Below, one piece after another: positions 58,781-64,000 of a DNA stretch of 64,000 nucleotides. Origin of the DNA: Neostapfia colusana (lineage: Eukaryota > Streptophyta > Magnoliopsida > Poales > Poaceae). Location: contig JASWHV010000008.1 in the NCBI GenBank assembly GCA_030760725.1, positions 54,287,671 to 54,351,670 of the forward strand, in the 5' to 3' direction. Both the position numbers and the translations under genes were made by a program. Positions within the stretch are counted from its first letter, which is position 1. Every line of letters begins with the position of its first letter. The notes below the pieces were generated by a model. That model had not been told where the DNA came from. It was given only the letters and a program-made list of their open reading frames with translations, and did no database searches.

Positions 58781-61700
58781 TGTAAGGGCCTCAGTTTTTG
58801 ACACTCATTTGCAGTGTTCATCACCACACCACACACCTCATTTGAGGAAAAATGATGAACACAAATAAAGAGCAAGTAACAATTATCAACATGCTCATTA
58901 GGGAACAAACTCACACATTGCAAAAGTGGTACTTCCCACATGTGATATAGATGGGCTGGACATATGAAAACTCCTACACTTTGCTAAGGATGTCCATGCC
59001 AAGTTCCACCCAAATTCAAAACCTTTTTGAGGTCATTTTGGGTATAGTTAGGAAGAGGGCAGTTTGAAACCATATTCAAATTCAAACTGTTTTCACCCAC
59101 TGAATTTAAAAGTGGAAGGCATATTCTTGCTCAGCACATTTTTGTGAGCTCACACACCAATTTTCACTCCATTTGGAGTTGATCTTGACATGAGCTAAGG
59201 GGGAGAAATTCAAACTTTATTTGAATTTCAAACTGCACTTGTGCTGAAATTCATTCAAACCAAACCTCATTTGAACTTTGATCAATTCAAATGGCTCTTG
59301 GGTGAATAATTAGAATTGCCAAGGGTAGAATAGGGTTCACTGTTTACCACAGCTGTTAGGAATAAATTTCAGAGGTTAAAAGAGGAGTGGGACCCACATG
59401 TCAGCCTCAGCCTCAAAGCAAACCGACTGAACCACAGTTCAGTCGGTTCCCGGCTGTTGTGCGCGCGCGCCACCGAAGGGGGCAGCCGGCGCCAGCTCCT
59501 GCTGCGTGCCCCAAGCCGGAGACCGGCCGACCGGCCTATTTATTCCCTCCCCGGCGTGCTTCAGTCGCCATTCCCCGAGCTGCCGACGTGCACGATCCAT
59601 TTCTCCACTGCCATCACCGGCGCTCGAGTTCCTGCTTGATCAAGCCGATCGCAGCTCCCTCTTTCCATTCCAAGGTCCCAGCAAGGTACTAGCAACCATC
59701 CTCCATCCTTCCCATTGATAGAAATCGATTGAAACCGAGTGATATCGGCTGTGCCGAAAGATCAAACTCGGAACTGGAAACCGCCGCACCTCGGGCTCTC
59801 GTGGACAGCCCAACCTGGGCGTTGTCACGCCCGAGCCAAGGCACCCTTGGACGCGCAAGTGATCGGTGCTGCTCATCCCCGAGCCACAGCTCGAGTGGTT
59901 GCTCACCGGCGGCGAATTTCCACTTTTCCCCTTTCTGTGTGCAGAACGACCCTCGGGTACGATTCTGTTTAATTCGTGCTCTAGAAAGGATTAGAGGGCC
60001 TCAGGCCACTCCCACACGAACTAGACACGGTGACGCACAAGTTGCCTTCACAACTCTGGGCCGGAGAACTTCTGTGCCCGGCGTAATTCAAGGTCTACTA
60101 ATGGCGGAACGCACGGGGGGTATCGGGCGCACGGTGAGGACCTATTTCGGGCCTTCCCCGAGCTGCCCCGAGTTCATGTCGACCTTCTCTGAGGTCCACT
60201 GATGCTCCCCGACCGGTTTCCCAAGTAGCTGAGGCACTAGGAGCATCAGCCGACATGGCCGAAGTCGTTCCGATATGGCGGCTCGTCGCCGACCATGCTC
60301 CGGCCGTTGTCATGAGCAGCTGACCCTCGGATCATGTTCCCCAAGTAAAAGTAGGCAGGGGCGGCCAGAATCAAGAAGTTTGAAGCTGTACAGCAGCCGG
60401 CGGCGAGCTCTCCGGCGAAGTCCCTCGGCGGCGGAGCGCGGGTGTCGCGAGGTTGAAGAAGGGGGTGGACCCCAGCTGTCAGCGGCCGATATTTTGAATC
60501 GGGATCCGGCTGCGGCCGGGATCGGGTGTGCTGGCGCGCAAAAGCCTTGTGGGCCGCGGTGTGTTGTCGCTTCGGCGTGCGACGCGTGTCCCCTGGGCCC
60601 ACGCGCGAGTTTAAACTTTTCCCCGATTTTCAGATTTCCTTCAAACTTCAAATCCTTATAACTTTGGCTAGAAAGCTCCAAATTGAGTGAACCAAATTTT
60701 GCTGGATTCAGCTCTTTGAGTACTTTCCAGAAAATCAAGTGTCACTTCATGAGATTCCTTAATTCTCCAGAATTAATTCCTTAAAGTTTAAACTGTTAGG
60801 AATTTTAACTGGAGAATCATTTGGAGGAAAATCCTGAAATTTTGCTGAGATGTTCACCAAAATATCCTTGAACTACCATAAAAATTTCAGATCCATTTGA
60901 GCTCATTTAGTCCACCTAATGGTGTGATTAGTAAAACTGTTCCAGAGAAAATAGAAAATGTTCAGAAACATTTTCAGAATTTTCTCTGAAATTGTTTAGC
61001 TCATATCTTTAGTTAGAGACTTCCAAATTAAGTGAGACCAATTCCATTAGAACCCTCTGAAAATCTAGTTTTCAGAAAGTCATAGTTTGTTTCATGAAAA
61101 TACCTAGAACACCCTAAAAGCCTTTAATTAAGGTCAAGGACATAATTATTTGTGGAGGGCTCAAATGAGCTTTGCTGCAACTAAAACTTGACCAAGTCTC
61201 TGTTTAGGTTGTAACCAAGCCACAGTAAAAGTTTCACAGTCATTAGGTCTATCTAGTAAAGGTTATAGACTTCACAACTTCAAAGTTAATACAAAAGCAT
61301 TTAATTAATACATACATTGTTCTTATCATGTAGTCGCTAAGGTCGAGGAGGAACCCGAAGTCCTAGACTTCGTTACTCCGGAGGAACAGCTAGCCTACGA
61401 CCAAGAGCAGCAAGGCAAGCCCCGGTTTGCATTAACCTTTTTACAAATTTTTATTGTTTTGAGCACATACTTGTTTCCTTTGTTCTGTGCATTAGAGTCT
61501 TGTTTGGAAATCCAACTGCATAGCCAAGAAAACCATGGGTTGGGTTTAGGATTGAAAACCTCGTTAGCCACTGCATTGCTAGGATAGAGTAGGATTCGGT
61601 ACAAGTCGAGTAGTTGGAACTACTCGCGAGAATAGGCTAGAGGCACATTGCTCGGGTAGAGATAGCACATGAAACACATGGCAAGAAAATGAGACCGAGC

Positions 61701-62824
61701 GGAGAGTAAGGGCAGCAGGACTTTGGGGCCTGTGTGCTGTAGCTCCGCTTGTGTCGATTGAGGACTGAGCCGTGTGCGGGCCTGTTGAACAAGCTAGAAC
61801 AGTACCGAAGACCTACCGGCTATATGGGAACCGGGAAACTGATGTAACTCGGGTAGCTGGGTGTTGAGGCATTGCCCGTCGTTCAGAGGGTAGGTTGAGA
61901 GCTCGAGGTGTAAATCAGCTGGCGGCACAGAGATGCGCGTGCAGGGACCTCTTGCTCGGGACGATGGGACCGGTTCAATATTTGGCTAACGGGTGAAAGG
62001 TAGTCGCGTACGGCGTCCGTGATGGTTGTTGTAGGCAACATCGAGTACGGGCGTACGTGACGGGTTGTTCGGGTAACCCTGCAGGTGTAAATCGATTATA
62101 ATCGCCGTCCCTCGCGGTCAGTGAGTACCACTTGTTCACTGTACCGTGACGTAGAAAGAACAGGCTAGTTACATGTTAAAATGTTGCTGATTGAAAGTTG
62201 GATATTGATTGTTAATGATATGTTGTAGCTTAGTGCTAACTAAAGTTCTTTTCAACTTTGGGCAAAGTACATGAGAGAAATGCGTTTCTTGTTTGATTGC
62301 GGCTCTCTCATGTGCCTTAGCGTAAAGTTCTCCACAACCTGCTGCTAAAACTTGAAAGTAAGGTTCTACTAATTAGGCGAGTCCTTGCAAATGATTTTTA
62401 CCTCATGCAACCCATCACCCTCATGTAGAAGTTTCATGTTTAGGTGAGACGGGTCAGACTTGCTGAGCCTTCGTGCTCACTGCTTGTGTTTGAAGCTTTT
62501 GCAGGGTTCTATGAGGAAGGGACTCCCGAAGAGGAGACGGAACCCCAGGAGGGGAACCCCGTCGAGTGGGAGTCGTGCACGCCGCAGAGTTAGTGTGCGA
62601 GTGTGCTAGCAAGGACACGTTCGAGGGCTGAACGTGCACTTGATGCTTAGTCTACGCCCGCGAGTGTGGACTAAACTTATTTTGATGTAAACATGTTAAT
62701 AAACTTGTTTATGTAATAAAGCTTCCGCTTCCGCTTTGTACCTTTGACGTGTGTTATACGGTGTTGTGCAACGCAGCACCCCTCAGCGTGATCCTGGCTC
62801 GACAGGACCAGTGGGGTCGTGTCA
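58781..62824 (+). repeat. Element F 3' LTR
   Basis: 4044 bp, equal in length to the 5' LTR and identical in every part I compared except one base. It is followed by the target duplication CGAAA. Confidence 0.97.
61334..62593 (+). other. Acidic two-exon module in element F 3' LTR
   Basis: Exons are 61334-61414 and 62505-62593, identical to the 5' LTR copy, with the same GC-AG intron. Because this LTR is at the 3' end, its promoter could drive an LTR-plus-flank or LTR-only transcript. Confidence 0.55.
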
Positions 62825-62829
62825 CGAAA

Positions 62830-64000
62830 GATCATAGAGCGAGAATTTGAAGAATCCGTACCGGAAGCTCGGTTTACGGTCGCCGGAGCAAAACGGGAAA
62901 TTCTCTGTGGATTCTTCACGGTTTGCTTCCAAACTTGGAGGAGAGCAGCACGGTGGTCGCGCGCTCCTGTTGCCTCTCTTGCTGGACCGTGAAAACGCCT
63001 GTGGAACGCTGTCCACGGGCGCCTGACTCTCGGCTGAGGCTAGGTCGCCGCGGTGGCGATTGTTTTCGGGCAAAGGAGGTCGGAGCTCGGGGTTTCTGGC
63101 GTTGGGGAGGTGGAGTGCGACCTCAGGTTGCTGTCTAGCAGCTCAGAAACGAAGGAGGAGATTGTTTTGCTGGTTTTCCCAATTGAGCAGAGAGCTGCGG
63201 CGAGAAACAATGCCGCTGCTCGGGTTTGCCCGCGAGAAGATAAAGCCGGCCGACTCCTGCTCGGCTGAGGCGGTGCCGGTCGCATGGGGGCGCGAGCAAG
63301 CCGCCCTGGGCACCAGCGCGCGGATAGGGGAAGCAGCTGGTGGCGCCGGCAGCTGCTCGGTGGCACAGCCGACAGCTGCTCGGTGGAATTTCCCACCGAG
63401 GCTGTGACTTTGTGTGCAAGTTTTGCCTCCTTCTCTCTATGACATGTGGGTCCCACCCGGGGTTTTAACCTCTGAAATTTACTCCTAATCACTGTTGCAA
63501 ACAGTGAGCCCCATAATACCCCTGGTGATTCAAATTATTCACCCATGAGCCATTTGAATTGATTAGAATTCATATTGGGTTTGGTTTGAATGAATTTCAG
63601 CACAAGTTCAGTTTTGAATTCAAATAAAGTTTGAATTTGTCCCACTTAGCTCATGTCAAGATCAACTCCAAATGGAGTGAAAATTGGTGTGTAAGCTCAC
63701 AAAAATGTGCTGAATAAGAATATGCCTTCCACTTTTAAATTCATGGGGTAAAAACAGTTTGAATTTGAATATGGTTTCAAACTGCCCTCTTTCTAACTAT
63801 ACCCAAAATGACCTCAAAAAGGTTGTGAATTTGGGTGAAACTTGGCATGGACATCCTTAGCAATGTGTAGGAGTTTTTATATGTCCAGCCCACCTATATC
63901 ACATGTGGGAAATACCACTTTTGCAATATGTGAGTTTGTTCTCTAATGAGCATGTTGATGGTGGTTACTTGCTCTTCATTTGTGTTCATCATCTTTCCTC
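62830..64000 (-). repeat. Element C 5' LTR, segment 3 (runs off window)
   Basis: The 5' LTR of C resumes after F and its target duplication (62825-62829). It matches 8860-10030 of the 3' LTR, so about 63 bp remain beyond the window. It holds the GC-rich promoter block of C and the outer U3. Confidence 0.93.

Larger units (their letters stand above)
47394..62824 (+). mobile_element. Element F: intact, very young Tekay/Del-type retrotransposon
   Basis: This 15,431-bp element is flanked by CGAAA (47389-47393 and 62825-62829). Both LTRs are 4044 bp, and I found one mismatch by eye (T at 47925, A at 59312). It has a primer binding site, a leader, an intact 314-residue ORF, an intact 1518-residue gag-pol, a hairpin and a polypurine tract. 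Everything needed for autonomous transposition seems present. It is the youngest insertion in the window and the same family as its host C. Confidence 0.97.
6015..64000 (-). mobile_element. Element C: Tekay/Del-type retrotransposon hosting D and F
   Basis: On the minus strand this is a complete element apart from about 63 bp past the window end. The 3' LTR is 6015-10093 and the internal region 10094-17436. The 5' LTR is split into 17437-17598, 44711-47393 and 62830-64000 by the insertions of D and F. The target site beside the left end reads TGTAC. LTRs differ by about 36 substitutions in the first roughly 1330 compared bases (about 2.7%). It is the same family as F, with nearly identical proteins, but it carries three stops in gag-pol and one in the upstream ORF. 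Confidence 0.93.

Overview
The window is plant DNA, almost certainly from a grass. Nothing in it looks like a host gene. It is a nest of Ty3/gypsy (Metaviridae) LTR retrotransposons plus one tRNA-derived SINE that I recognise as Au-like. Au SINEs, chromodomain gypsy elements with 3.4-4.1 kb LTRs and GC-rich promoter blocks beside AT-rich intron-like DNA all fit gene-poor grass heterochromatin. I cannot name the species.

Nesting, outermost first. Element A (1-5337, +) is a decayed CRM-like chromovirus whose 5' LTR lies off-window. Element B (5338-6014, -) is the end of one LTR of a second family, inserted in the 3' LTR of A. Element C (6015 to about 63 bp past the window end, -) is inserted in the LTR of B. 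The 5' LTR of C was hit twice: by element D (17599-44705, +, target duplication ACTCG) and by element F (47394-62824, +, CGAAA). The 5' LTR of D was hit by element E (20166-33003, +, GCCCT; same family as B). The Au-like SINE (about 26320-26503) sits inside the polyprotein of E. The uninterrupted partner LTRs of C and D still show the empty sites. LTR differences counted by eye agree with the order: C about 2.7% (sampled), D about 1.7%, E about 0.55%, F one mismatch in 4044 bp.

C, D, E and F are Tekay/Del-type chromoviruses: gag with a CCHC knuckle, DSGA protease, reverse transcriptase, RNase H, integrase and a C-terminal chromodomain, primed from initiator tRNA-Met. Only F is open throughout: a 1518-residue gag-pol and a separate 314-residue protein encoded upstream of gag. 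E and C also carry an upstream ORF (broken in C). D has none.

Three features look under-described. First, LTRs of all the Tekay-type families carry two short acidic coding exons joined by a roughly 1.09 kb GC-AG intron in the same phase, downstream of the promoter and upstream of the poly(A) signal. Second, the upstream-of-gag protein has a segment pattern resembling a double-stranded-RNA-binding domain. Third, every start codon of gag and of the upstream ORF in these families lies 0-1 nt after a splice-acceptor-like AG, which suggests that splicing chooses which protein is made.
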